From an uncultured Bacilli bacterium (GTDB lineage Bacteria; Bacillota_I; Bacilli_A; RF39; UBA660): a stretch of 47,420 nucleotides of DNA. The position numbers were made by a program, and so were the translations under genes. The DNA lies in assembly GCA_934095965.1 (NCBI GenBank), contig CAKOKR010000005.1, positions 1 to 47,420 on the forward strand. Direction: 5' to 3'. Below are positions 31,608 through 40,333 of the stretch, piece after piece (the stretch's first letter is position 1; every line of letters begins with the position of its first letter). Below the pieces are notes generated by a model that worked only from the letters and a program-made list of their open reading frames with translations, had not been told where the DNA came from and searched no databases.

Positions 31608-32280
31608 ATTTATAACCTAACCCCCTAACTGTTTTAATATATTTTGGTTTTTTAATATCTTCTTCAATCTTACTTCTTATATTTGATATATGAACCATCA
31701 TTGTATTATCATCACATTCGTAAAACTCTCCACTAACACATTCATAAATTTGTGATTTAGTAAATACTTTACCTGGATTTTTCATCATCATAGCAAGTAT
31801 CTTTAATTCAGTTGATGTAAGAGGTACTATTTTACCCCCAAGTTTTAAAATACACTTACTTAAATCAAGCTCCAAATCCCCATGTCTGATGATATTATCA
31901 TTAGTCAAATTTCCAAACTCATAATATCTTCTTAACAAAGCTTTAACATATGCAATAACCTCCAATGGATTAAAAGGTTTCGTAATGTATGCATCAGCTC
32001 CAATATCAAGTCCCAACACTTTATCACTATCCATATTTTTAGCAGATATAATAATAATTGGTATATCACTTTTTTCCCGAATACTTTTAATAAGTTCATA
32101 CCCATTCAATCTAGGCATCATTAAATCAGCAATTACAATATCAATATCTTCATCTAACTTAGATAAAGCTTCAAGTCCATCATAACTAACAGACACAATA
32201 AAACCATTAGATTCTAAATAAAGCTTCAAAAGTTCCACAATATCTTTATCATCTTCAGCAATTAAAACATGATTATGCAT
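31585..32280 (-). CDS. OmpR/PhoB-family response regulator
   Basis: A 231-residue DNA-binding regulator. The receiver shows the acidic pair AEDDKD, the phospho-acceptor Asp in IVIADLMMPR and the switch Lys in ITKPFNPLE. A winged-helix domain follows: LTSTELKILAMM, TKSQIYE and the recognition end YIKTVRGLGYKFE. The ATG at 32278-32280 is chosen because AGGTGAT lies 6 nt upstream; the longer reading frame lacks one. It is paired with the downstream kinase. By analogy with dlt-linked systems it probably controls the envelope-modification genes or the ABC exporter. Two 13-bp direct repeats upstream are candidate binding sites. Confidence 0.92.
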   Translation of the reverse strand: MHNHVLIAEDDKDIVELLKLYLESNGFIVSVSYDGLEALSKLDEDIDIVIADLMMPRLNGYELIKSIREKSDIPIIIISAKNMDSDKVLGLDIGADAYITKPFNPLEVIAYVKALLRRYYEFGNLTNDNIIRHGDLELDLSKCILKLGGKIVPLTSTELKILAMMMKNPGKVFTKSQIYECVSGEFYECDDNTMMVHISNIRSKIEEDIKKPKYIKTVRGLGYKFENKKEV

Positions 32281-32305
32281 AAACATCACCTCAAATTCAA
32301 GACTT

Positions 32306-32311
32306 ATTATA
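32306..32311 (-). promoter_or_regulatory. -10 element upstream of the two-component genes
   Basis: TATAAT on the minus strand, about 26 nt before the response regulator start. No close TTGACA match at 16-18 bp, which suits an activated promoter with the direct repeats at 32362-32397 further upstream. Confidence 0.45.
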
Positions 32312-32361
32312 CCACAACCAACATAACAATGCGATATTATTTGATAAATTTCTAAAATATA

Positions 32362-32397
32362 CAATTTTCAGTCATTTTATTGTGCAATTTTCAGTCA
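32362..32397. promoter_or_regulatory. Direct repeat, candidate response-regulator binding site
   Basis: The 13-mer CAATTTTCAGTCA occurs at 32362-32374 and 32385-32397, offset by 23 bp, about two helical turns. OmpR-type regulators bind such direct repeats. The pair lies about 65-100 bp upstream of the expected transcription start of the two-component genes. Confidence 0.55.
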
Positions 32398-32401
32398 AAC
32401 T

Positions 32402-32425
32402 AAAAAGGACACCCGAAAGTATCCT
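32402..32425 (-). terminator. Terminator of the ABC exporter operon
   Basis: AGGATAC and GTGTCCT arms (7 bp with one G-U) around TTTCGG, then TTTTT on the minus strand. The stem overlaps the TAG stop codon of the second ABC gene. Confidence 0.85.
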
Positions 32426-34655
32426 ATAATTTAAATTGAGAATTATAAAGTTCTGCATAAAAACCATTTTGTTTCATCAATTCTTCATGATTACCTTGTT
32501 CAATAATATTACCATTATTCATAACAAGTATTAAATCTGCATTTTTTATTGTTGATAATCTGTGAGCAATTATAAATGATGTCTTACCAACAGTTAATTT
32601 ATCCATCGCACTTTGAACTAATTCTTCAGTTCTTGTATCTACATTACTGGTTGCTTCATCCAAAATCAAGAATGGTGCATCTTGAATCATACCACGAGCA
32701 ATAGTTAAAAGTTGTCTTTGACCAGCTGACACAGAATCATTATCACTAAGTACAGTGTCATACCCATTTGGTAATGTTTTAATGAAGTGATCAAGCCCAA
32801 CAGTTTTACAAACTTCTCTAACATCATAATCAGTTACACCTTTACTATTATAAACAATATTTTCTTTAATTGTACCATTGAATATCCATGTATCTTGTAA
32901 CACCATTGTAAACAAACTATGAACATTTTCACGAGTTAACTTCTTAGTGGAAACACCATCAATTAATATTTCTCCATCATTTATATCATAAAACTTCATA
33001 AGTAAATTAACCATTGTTGTTTTACCTGCTCCGGTTGGTCCAACTATTGCAACCTTTTCTCCCGGTTTTGCAACAGCACTAAATCCATTTATTGTTGGTT
33101 TATCATTTCCATCATATTTAAATACTACATTCTTAAATTCAATATTACCTTTTACTTTATCTTTATCAAGAACTTCCATATTTTTTTCTACAGGCATTTT
33201 GTCTTCATCCATAAATTCAAATACTCTTTCACTAGCAGCAGCTACAGATTGCATACTAGTCATAGCTTGAGCTATCTGAGAAAGCGGAGAAACAAACAAT
33301 CTAACATAAACAATAAATGCAACAATAACTCCAAAACTAATATTACCACTAATTGCAAGTAAAGCTCCAACTACACAAACAGCAACATAACCAAAGTTAC
33401 CAATAAATCCCATCATTGGCATCATTAAACCAGATAAGAATTCACTCTTCCAATTTGCTCTATATAATTTATTATTTAATTCATCAAACTTTTCATTAGA
33501 TATCTTTTGACCATTATAAGTTTTAACTACATTAAGTCCTGAATATACTTCTTCAATATGACCATCTAAATTACCAAGTTCCTTTTGTTTTTCGACGAAA
33601 TACTTTTGACTCTTTGATAAAACCACAGCCATAAAAATAAATCCAAATAAACTTGATAATATCGCAGTTAAAGCCATAATCCAGTTTGTTACAAACATCA
33701 TAACAACAGTTCCAATAAATAGTGTCAATGCACTAACTAATGAAGCTAATGATTGATTTAGTGATTGACTTATCATATCAACATCATTTGTAACCCTAGA
33801 TAATGTATCACCTATTGAATGTTTATCAAAATATTTAAGTGGCAATCTATTTATTTTACTAGATATATTACTTCTTAATCTTCTTGCAAAATTATTTGAT
33901 ACATCAGTCATTGTTATTTGTTCAATATATTCAAAAATAGCACTTATTAAATAAATAGTAACTAGTATTAATGCAATATGTTTTATACCACTAATATCCA
34001 TATTTGGTTCAACTACAACTTTTATACTATCCGGTGCATCATCAATTGATTTATATAACTTAGTTACATTACTATAATCATCAACAGTACTAATACTTTC
34101 TAAAAACTTAGCTTGATCAACAGCACTTATTTTTTCACCATCTATAGTTATTTCATCAAATAATCTATTAGCAACACTCTCTGGTATTACCAGTACTTTA
34201 TTATTAATACTTTCCATAAATTTTAAAACATCTTCATCTTTAATCAACACTTCCAATATGGAAGATGGCATATTACTAAAATCATTATTCCTAATTGCTT
34301 CATTAAACTTAGTTTTATCATCTAAACTAATACTTTCATCTAACATTATCTTTCTAATACTATCTTCATTAATATTTATACCAGTTGCTTTAATAATATT
34401 TTCTTCATTTAATTTACTAGTAACTTCTTTAGTAAGATATTCTAAATTATCTTTATTAACTACCAATCCATCAGATATTTTATCTGTTAAATCACTTAAT
34501 ATATTCGGAGTAACAATAGTAAGTATTGCCCCTAAACAAGCAAGCACTAGTGATATAACTAGAAGTCTTTTAAAGGGATTTAATTCTTTTAATAATCTTT
34601 TTACTGAACCTTTAAAATTCTTTGCTTTTTCTACTTTTCTTTCATGTCTAGGCAT
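32424..34655 (-). CDS. ABC exporter half-transporter with canonical ATPase site and large extracellular insertion
   Basis: A 743-residue fused membrane-ATPase protein, type IV exporter fold. The length excess over ~580 comes from an insertion of ~170 residues between the first two membrane helices (about residues 55-225), predicted outside and rich in Asp/Ser/Lys. The ATPase domain has GPTGAGKTT, signature VSAGQRQ, Walker B with catalytic Glu in LILDEATSNVD and switch His in IIAHRLST. Together with the next protein it should form a heterodimeric drug or peptide exporter. Its start overlaps the partner gene by 8 nt. The insertion may be a receptor or lid for the substrate. Confidence 0.88.
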   Translation of the reverse strand: MPRHERKVEKAKNFKGSVKRLLKELNPFKRLLVISLVLACLGAILTIVTPNILSDLTDKISDGLVVNKDNLEYLTKEVTSKLNEENIIKATGININEDSIRKIMLDESISLDDKTKFNEAIRNNDFSNMPSSILEVLIKDEDVLKFMESINNKVLVIPESVANRLFDEITIDGEKISAVDQAKFLESISTVDDYSNVTKLYKSIDDAPDSIKVVVEPNMDISGIKHIALILVTIYLISAIFEYIEQITMTDVSNNFARRLRSNISSKINRLPLKYFDKHSIGDTLSRVTNDVDMISQSLNQSLASLVSALTLFIGTVVMMFVTNWIMALTAILSSLFGFIFMAVVLSKSQKYFVEKQKELGNLDGHIEEVYSGLNVVKTYNGQKISNEKFDELNNKLYRANWKSEFLSGLMMPMMGFIGNFGYVAVCVVGALLAISGNISFGVIVAFIVYVRLFVSPLSQIAQAMTSMQSVAAASERVFEFMDEDKMPVEKNMEVLDKDKVKGNIEFKNVVFKYDGNDKPTINGFSAVAKPGEKVAIVGPTGAGKTTMVNLLMKFYDINDGEILIDGVSTKKLTRENVHSLFTMVLQDTWIFNGTIKENIVYNSKGVTDYDVREVCKTVGLDHFIKTLPNGYDTVLSDNDSVSAGQRQLLTIARGMIQDAPFLILDEATSNVDTRTEELVQSAMDKLTVGKTSFIIAHRLSTIKNADLILVMNNGNIIEQGNHEELMKQNGFYAELYNSQFKL

Positions 34656-36405
34656 TATCTAATTCCTCCTTTGACAATTGTGATAAAGCAATTTGTCTAT
34701 AAATATCACTACATTCCATTAATTCTTTATGTGTACCAATACCAACGCAAGTACCTTGATCAAGAACAAGTATCTTATCAGCATTCATAATTGTACCAAT
34801 TCTTTGAGCAACAATTAAACTAGTAGCATTATTTGTATATTTCTTTAAATTCTTTCTTAATTCTGCATCAGTCTTATAATCAAGTGCAGAAAAAGAATCA
34901 TCAAATATATATATTTCAGGATCTTTAGCAATAGCTCTAGCAATTGCTAGACGTTGTTTTTGTCCCCCAGATACATTTGTACCTCCTTGAGCAATATGTG
35001 AATCATATTGATTATCCATCTTTAATACAAAGTCTTGTGCTTCAGCTACTAAAGCAGACTCTTTAATTTTTTCTATAGTTTTTTCTTCTTTACTTTCACC
35101 ATAACTTATGTTACTAGCAACAGTTCCATCAAACATTACAGCTTTTTGAGGAACATAACCAATTTTCTTATATAACTCTTTCAAATTATAATCTTTAATA
35201 TTAACACCATCAATTAATATTTCCCCATCAGTTACATCATAAAATCTAACAATTAAATTAACAAGTGTTGATTTACCAGAACCAGTTGAACCAATGAATG
35301 CAACAGTATCTCCCATATTTGCTTTAAATGATATATTTTTTAAAACATATTCTTCAGCATCTGGATACTTAAATGAAACATTTTTAAATTCAACAGTTCC
35401 AATTTCTTTTGTAACACCATCAAAATTTCCATCAACAACACTTACAGTTGTATCAAGTACTTCATTAATTCTTCCCGCAGAAACTTGTGATCTTGGAAGC
35501 ATAACAAATATAAATGCAAGCATTAAGAAAGACATAATAATTTGCATTGCATATGATGAAAACACTACCATATCACCAAATAAACTAATCTTTACAGATA
35601 ACATTGCATCTTTAATTAAATAAGCCCCAATAAAATATATAACAAGTGTTAACATATACATAATTAGATACATAACTGGTGCCATAATTGACATTGTCTT
35701 TTGGTTAAATAATTGTAAATCAGTTAAACTGTTATTAGCATCTTCAAATCTTTTTTCTTGATAATCTTCAGCATTAAAAGCTCTAACAACTCTAATACCA
35801 AGCAAATTTTCTCTTGTTACTTCATTTAACTTGTCAGTTAACTTTTGAACTAACTTAAACTTAGGTAAAACAATTAACACAAGCATTCCAATAATTGATA
35901 ACAAAATAATAACAGCAACACCAGTTACCATACTCCATTCCCAACTTTTATTTAATATTTTTGTTATAGCCCATATTGCAGTAACCGGAGCTTTAATTAA
36001 TTGTTGCAATCCAAAACCAATAAACATTTCTACATTTGTTATATCATTTGTTGTTCTTGTAATTAAACTATTCGTAGAAAACTCCTTTATTTCATTCATA
36101 GATAATGATTCAACTTTTCTAAATAATTTACCTCTTAAGTTTCTAGAAAACCTAGATGCCAATATAGATATTAAATATCCAACAATTACTGCCCCAACTA
36201 AACTACCAAAAGCACAAAGAAGCATATATCCACCATTTTTTAATATATCAGACATCTTACTTCCTTCAGTTTGAACTAAAACAGTAATCTGGGACATATA
36301 ATCAGGCATTTTTAAATCAAGCCATACTTCAAGCACAATAATAATGGCACTAACTAAAACTATTAACCAATCCTTTTTTTTAAAATTTTTAATTAATTTT
36401 ATCAT
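34648..36405 (-). CDS. ABC exporter half-transporter with degenerate ATPase site
   Basis: A 585-residue membrane-ATPase half-transporter, partner of the downstream 743-residue protein. Six membrane helices precede an ATPase with GSTGSGKST and signature VSGGQKQR. In Walker B the catalytic Glu is replaced: IYIFDDSFSALD has Asp-Ser, and the switch His is Gln in IVAQRIGT. Such asymmetry is normal for heterodimeric exporters (one consensus, one degenerate site). GGAAAGGAT lies before the ATG, 12 nt after the MarR gene. Substrate unknown; multidrug or antimicrobial peptide export is the usual role. Confidence 0.9.
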   Translation of the reverse strand: MIKLIKNFKKKDWLIVLVSAIIIVLEVWLDLKMPDYMSQITVLVQTEGSKMSDILKNGGYMLLCAFGSLVGAVIVGYLISILASRFSRNLRGKLFRKVESLSMNEIKEFSTNSLITRTTNDITNVEMFIGFGLQQLIKAPVTAIWAITKILNKSWEWSMVTGVAVIILLSIIGMLVLIVLPKFKLVQKLTDKLNEVTRENLLGIRVVRAFNAEDYQEKRFEDANNSLTDLQLFNQKTMSIMAPVMYLIMYMLTLVIYFIGAYLIKDAMLSVKISLFGDMVVFSSYAMQIIMSFLMLAFIFVMLPRSQVSAGRINEVLDTTVSVVDGNFDGVTKEIGTVEFKNVSFKYPDAEEYVLKNISFKANMGDTVAFIGSTGSGKSTLVNLIVRFYDVTDGEILIDGVNIKDYNLKELYKKIGYVPQKAVMFDGTVASNISYGESKEEKTIEKIKESALVAEAQDFVLKMDNQYDSHIAQGGTNVSGGQKQRLAIARAIAKDPEIYIFDDSFSALDYKTDAELRKNLKKYTNNATSLIVAQRIGTIMNADKILVLDQGTCVGIGTHKELMECSDIYRQIALSQLSKEELDNA

Positions 36406-36417
36406 AACTATCCTTTC

Positions 36418-36828
36418 CTAAACTGCTATTAAATTATTACGCATACTATCTATTATATGATTAAATTCATCAATTTCTTCTTTACTTAATCCTTTTTTTA
36501 CAACATCTTCTAGTTTTAAAAATTCTTTTTTCTTTTCTTCAAACATATTTATAGCATCACTTTTTAATATTATTTTTTTACACCTAACATCATCTTCACA
36601 TATAACTCTTTCAATTAAATCATGTTTTTCCATAGTTTTTAAAACACCAGAAACAGTGGCTCTTCTTAAATTTAGTATATCCTCTAAATCTTTTTGATAT
36701 ACCCCATCTCTATGATGAAGTAAATAACTCATTATAATCATTTGACTAGCACCAAATTTATCTACAAGCATCTTTCTACCAATCAATATATTTAATGAAT
36801 TCATTTTATAAAGCATACCATCATTCAT
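36418..36828 (-). CDS. MarR-family transcriptional regulator
   Basis: A 136-residue winged-helix repressor. The core shows DKFGASQMIIMSYLLHH, the recognition segment LNLRRATVSGVLKTMEKHDLIER, and the wing VICEDDVRCKKIIL. It heads the operon with the two ABC exporter genes and likely represses them until a ligand binds. A palindromic operator overlaps its promoter (36856-36875). No cysteine pair suggesting redox sensing is obvious. AGGTGG precedes the ATG. Confidence 0.9.
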   Translation of the reverse strand: MNDGMLYKMNSLNILIGRKMLVDKFGASQMIIMSYLLHHRDGVYQKDLEDILNLRRATVSGVLKTMEKHDLIERVICEDDVRCKKIILKSDAINMFEEKKKEFLKLEDVVKKGLSKEEIDEFNHIIDSMRNNLIAV

Positions 36829-36843
36829 AAAACCACCTAGATA

Positions 36844-36872
36844 ATATTACCCCATCACTTGGCATTTGTCAA
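36844..36872 (-). promoter_or_regulatory. Sigma-A promoter of the MarR-ABC operon
   Basis: TTGACA (36867-36872) and TAATAT (36844-36849), 17 bp apart on the minus strand. Confidence 0.65.
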
Positions 36873-36875
36873 GTG
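36856..36875. promoter_or_regulatory. Probable MarR operator
   Basis: CACTTG and CAAGTG arms with an 8-bp spacer form a 20-bp dyad covering the -35 and spacer of the MarR promoter. It also lies about 20 bp upstream of the divergent -35 at 36893, so one site could affect both directions. Confidence 0.6.
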
Positions 36876-36892
36876 CCTAACAATCAAAAAAC

Positions 36893-36920
36893 TTGACAAA
36901 TTGTTAAAATTGAGTATAAT
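36893..36920 (+). promoter_or_regulatory. Strong sigma-A promoter of the CFI-box-like gene
   Basis: Perfect TTGACA (36893-36898) and perfect TATAAT (36915-36920) with a 16-bp spacer, the best promoter in the window. Confidence 0.75.
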
Positions 36921-36947
36921 AGATATCACTTAAAGGGGGGAATCACA

Positions 36948-37508
36948 ATGAAAGATTATTGTGGAAATTGCGAATATTTTGATTTAAATCAAAAAGAATA
37001 CTGGGGAGAACGTTACTACTGTTCAAAAACTTGTAAATATAAATACAAAGATGAAGAATCATGTAGATTATACACAGAAAAAAAAGATAATGGCTATAAA
37101 CCTGCAGGTTGCTACATAACCACTATCGTATGTTCAAAACTAGGATACAGAGACAATTGTGAATTTTTAAGAAATTTAAGATTTTTACGTGAAAACTATT
37201 TAAGAAAATCACCCGAAGGAATTAATTTACTTCGTGAATATGATGAAATTGGTCCAGTAATTAGTAAGCAAATAGAAAATGCTCCAACAATCGAAGCGTT
37301 AACATTAATGAACAAATTCATTATTCCAGCATCAGACTATATTTTAAAAAACAACTATGAAAAAGCAACTTTAGTTTATAAAAACATGGTTAATGAACTA
37401 AAAGAAAAATATAGTTATGAAATAGCATGTACAGAAATAGACTACAGTATTCTAACACCAGTAAAAGACATGGGCAAAGGAAGATTAAGATTAAAACCAA
37501 CAAAATAA
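36948..37508 (+). CDS. Cys-rich protein with CFI-box-like C-terminal domain
   Basis: A 186-residue cytoplasmic protein. The N-terminal ~45 residues look like a small metal-binding knuckle (CGNCEYFD and CSKTCKYKYKDEESC). From residue ~54 a CFI-box-CTERM-like domain follows: CYITTIVC, then LRNLRFLRENYLRKSPEG, LLREYDEIGPVIS. Such domains are common in Bacillota proteins but have no known biochemical role. GGGGGG precedes the ATG and the gene has a near-consensus promoter, so strong expression is expected. It is divergent from the MarR-ABC operon and shares its regulatory region. Confidence 0.65.
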   Translation: MKDYCGNCEYFDLNQKEYWGERYYCSKTCKYKYKDEESCRLYTEKKDNGYKPAGCYITTIVCSKLGYRDNCEFLRNLRFLRENYLRKSPEGINLLREYDEIGPVISKQIENAPTIEALTLMNKFIIPASDYILKNNYEKATLVYKNMVNELKEKYSYEIACTEIDYSILTPVKDMGKGRLRLKPTK

Positions 37509-37520
37509 CTTGTTGGTTTT
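37494..37520. terminator. Bidirectional terminator between convergent genes
   Basis: Perfect 9-bp arms AAACCAACA and TGTTGGTTT around an 8-nt loop, at the end of the plus-strand gene and beyond the stop of the minus-strand RDD gene. Confidence 0.75.
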
Positions 37521-37537
37521 AATATGTATATAAGTTG

Positions 37538-38131
37538 TTATTCATTATCCAACACTACTTTAGTATGTCCAACTATATCATGTAAACCTCTTCCATCACT
37601 TCTAACCAAAATCATTAAATAAGTAATTAATGTTATTAAACTTCCAACACTACTAAATATTGATGTTAAATTTAAATACATATTACCACTAAATCTAAAA
37701 GCAACCCATATATTTAAAGATGTAAACAATAAATTGTATGCAAATACACTTCTTATTAAATAATCTAATCCACTAACCTCTTTTTTATCTACAGATACAA
37801 CCTTTATTCTCATTAATTTTTTACCAACAGTTTGATCCTTATTCCATTTTTGAAATCCCACAAAATATAAAACATAACAACAAACAGATATAATTGATGT
37901 AATACTATTTGCTTTACTTAAATCTCTATATAAATTAATATTATCTTCTTTAAATACAACGTCCAATATATTATCTTCATTAACATCTTTATATGCTTCT
38001 TTTATTTTATCTTGAACTTCTAAATACTCATCATAATATGGATTAATTATCCTTATATTCGCTAAACTACTTGCAACTAACCCCACAATCATAATATCTA
38101 TAAAATATGCTAAAAATCTTCTTAATTTCAT
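37538..38131 (-). CDS. RDD-family membrane protein
   Basis: A 197-residue membrane protein with about four helices. It starts with the RDD hallmark LRRFLAYFIDIMIVGLVA (Arg and Asp in the first helix) and has the second family motif KWNKDQTVGKKLMRIKVVS, then GRGLHDIVGHTKVV at its end. The family is widespread and of uncertain, possibly ion-transport, function. GGAGGG is placed 6 nt before the ATG. It follows htrA but a terminator lies between them. Confidence 0.85.
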   Translation of the reverse strand: MKLRRFLAYFIDIMIVGLVASSLANIRIINPYYDEYLEVQDKIKEAYKDVNEDNILDVVFKEDNINLYRDLSKANSITSIISVCCYVLYFVGFQKWNKDQTVGKKLMRIKVVSVDKKEVSGLDYLIRSVFAYNLLFTSLNIWVAFRFSGNMYLNLTSIFSSVGSLITLITYLMILVRSDGRGLHDIVGHTKVVLDNE

Positions 38132-38148
38132 ATACCCTCCAATATCAG

Positions 38149-38179
38149 AAAAAAGTAAGCTTATGTAGTTTGCTTACTT
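38149..38179 (-). terminator. Terminator after htrA
   Basis: Perfect 8-bp arms AAGTAAGC and GCTTACTT around an 11-nt loop, followed by TTTTTTC on the minus strand; the stem includes the last codons of htrA. Confidence 0.82.
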
Positions 38180-39285
38180 GTTCCTAATTTCACACTAATT
38201 TCTTTAGCCTTACCATCTCTATAAACGGTAACCTTAATTGTATCTCCAGCCTTATGTTGATATAAATAATATCTTAAATAAGCAATATTCTTAACATCTT
38301 CATTATCTATCTTCGTAATAATATCCTTAGTTTTTAAACCAGCACTACTAGCAGGACTTCCCTTTTCAACACCTGCAACAATAACACCACTAGTTAAACC
38401 AGAATCTTTTATTAAACTACTATATTGATAAGAATAATAAGCAGTTGATACATCAAACATTGATACCCCAATATATGGATATTCAGTACTTTCCCCTTTA
38501 ACTAATTCATCTGCTTTATTAATAGCAAATTCTATTGGAATAGCAAATCCCATTCCCTCAACTCCACTACTTACAAGTTTAAGTGATGTAATACCAATAA
38601 CTTCACCATTACTATTACATAAAGGTCCACCACTATTACCAGAATTAATCGCAGCATCAGTTTGTAAAACCTTCATAACATAATCACTATTTTTATTATT
38701 AGAAAGTGATACTTCAACCATTCTATCTTTACCAGATAAAATACCTCTAGTTACTGTCCAAGAATAAGCACTATCAAGTGGAGCACCTACTGCAAAAGCT
38801 GTATCTCCAACTCTAGAATCTTCACTCTTACCAATTTCAACAACATCTAAATCTTTATCAGATTGAACAGTTAAAACTGCAATATCAGCATATTGATCAG
38901 AACCAACAATCTTTGTTTCTAAAACAGTTCCATCAGTAAATGTTATAGTAACTTTATTACCACCATCAATAACATGATGATTAGTTAAAATATAATATGT
39001 TTTATCATCTTTTTTATATACAAAACCAGTACCTGATGCTGTATAAGTATCATCTTGATATGTTGAAACAACTACAACTGCATCATATACTTTTTCAACT
39101 GCATCAGCAATTCCAGTATCTGTAACAGTTACATCTTTTTCTAATTTAGTTACATTTTGTGTTATAGTAGTTGGAAAATAATACACAACTGCATACATTG
39201 CTAAACAACCTACAAAAAAGGCAATCAAATAATAAATAATTTTTCTTCTTTCTTTAGTTTTTACTTCCATATTTTCTTCATTCAT
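38161..39285 (-). CDS. htrA: HtrA/DegP-type membrane-anchored serine protease with PDZ domain
   Basis: Envelope quality-control protease. A membrane helix at ~15-35 anchors it with the catalytic domain outside. The trypsin-like triad is visible as His in ILTNHHVID, Asp in DQYADIAVL and Ser in NSGNSGGPL. One PDZ domain covers ~270-370 (SGVIVAGVEKGSPASSAGLKTKDIITKIDN). Length 374 fits one-PDZ Bacillota HtrA proteins. Its start overlaps the stop of the upstream Abi-family gene as ATGA, so translation is coupled to it. No CssRS-type regulator is nearby. Confidence 0.93.
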   Translation of the reverse strand: MNEENMEVKTKERRKIIYYLIAFFVGCLAMYAVVYYFPTTITQNVTKLEKDVTVTDTGIADAVEKVYDAVVVVSTYQDDTYTASGTGFVYKKDDKTYYILTNHHVIDGGNKVTITFTDGTVLETKIVGSDQYADIAVLTVQSDKDLDVVEIGKSEDSRVGDTAFAVGAPLDSAYSWTVTRGILSGKDRMVEVSLSNNKNSDYVMKVLQTDAAINSGNSGGPLCNSNGEVIGITSLKLVSSGVEGMGFAIPIEFAINKADELVKGESTEYPYIGVSMFDVSTAYYSYQYSSLIKDSGLTSGVIVAGVEKGSPASSAGLKTKDIITKIDNEDVKNIAYLRYYLYQHKAGDTIKVTVYRDGKAKEISVKLGTSKQTT

Positions 39286-40217
39286 TTTTCTAACCTCGCT
39301 ATCTCTTTATAATTATTTGGAAATCCCATTTCATGTAATACTTTTTCTATCTTTATTACATTTAATTTACCAGACAACCTATCTAATTCATAACTAATCT
39401 CATTTATAAATAAAGTAAAATTATCTGGATCTAACAATGTTTTAAGAATAATTACTAATGCAAATAAATCATTCTTACCATATATATATTCCTCATTATT
39501 TATTGGAATATACAATAACTTATGATATTTGGTATCATCAATAACTTTCTGAGTTCTATTAATATAACAAATATCTTCATGAGCACACAAATTTCTATAA
39601 TTAGCTAAAATAGGTAAATAATCAACCATATTATTAATACTTACACCAAATACATCAGCAATTTCTTTTTGATCTTGGTACTGAAGTATAGTATAAAGTT
39701 CTCCAACTATACCAAACGATAATACTTTAACTACTACCCACAATGGAATGTACCCATAATTAATAATATAATGTGCAGTTGCTGTATGTTGTTTTCCATT
39801 AACGCTAATCTGTCTTTTCATCTTTCTAATTAAGTCATTAATCTGTCTATTCTTTCTAGAATCTCTAACAAAATTATTCGGATTTAAATAATTATTTTCT
39901 TTAAAACCATGGTTCTTACTCATTACATAAGCAAGTATACTTTTTAAATTATTTTCAACAATTAAAATATTTTTAAATATTATATTTCTTATTTGTCTAT
40001 CAAACAAAAACATAGAATATAACTCTTTAAATGTTGTTCCTTCCAAATACCTTTTATTGTCTATTGGATCCATAAATAGATGACGGTACCCACTTAAAAA
40101 GAAATAATTTTCACGTAACAAAATACTTTTAGTGGCTTCAACATCATCTACCACTAAACCTTTGTTAACCAGTATGTCAATTTGTTCATCTAATGTTTTA
40201 AATGTTTTCGATTTCAC
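39282..40217 (-). CDS. Abi_2 (AbiD/AbiF-like) abortive-infection HEPN protein
   Basis: A 311-residue member of the Abi_2 family. The N-terminal motif LLRENYFFLSGYR and the central segment NYGYIPLWVVVKVLSFG are family signatures. The HEPN ribonuclease motif R-N-x-x-x-H is intact: Arg208, Asn209 and His213 in NYRNLCAH. Relatives stop phage growth by RNA cleavage or growth arrest. The start is GTG (GGCGG before it); no ATG fits as well. It is the first gene of a two-gene unit with htrA, overlapping it by 4 nt, which is an unusual partner. UGA ends the gene, confirming it as a stop. Confidence 0.85.
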   Translation of the reverse strand: MKSKTFKTLDEQIDILVNKGLVVDDVEATKSILLRENYFFLSGYRHLFMDPIDNKRYLEGTTFKELYSMFLFDRQIRNIIFKNILIVENNLKSILAYVMSKNHGFKENNYLNPNNFVRDSRKNRQINDLIRKMKRQISVNGKQHTATAHYIINYGYIPLWVVVKVLSFGIVGELYTILQYQDQKEIADVFGVSINNMVDYLPILANYRNLCAHEDICYINRTQKVIDDTKYHKLLYIPINNEEYIYGKNDLFALVIILKTLLDPDNFTLFINEISYELDRLSGKLNVIKIEKVLHEMGFPNNYKEIARLEK

Positions 40218-40333
40218 ACTATACCGCCTTTACTATAAACATTATATCACAATCAACATAATAAATATACCTCTATTTAATGTCTTTAATGTAAAAAAAC
40301 TGTGAAAAAAAAGTGAAACAATGTTATTTTAAC

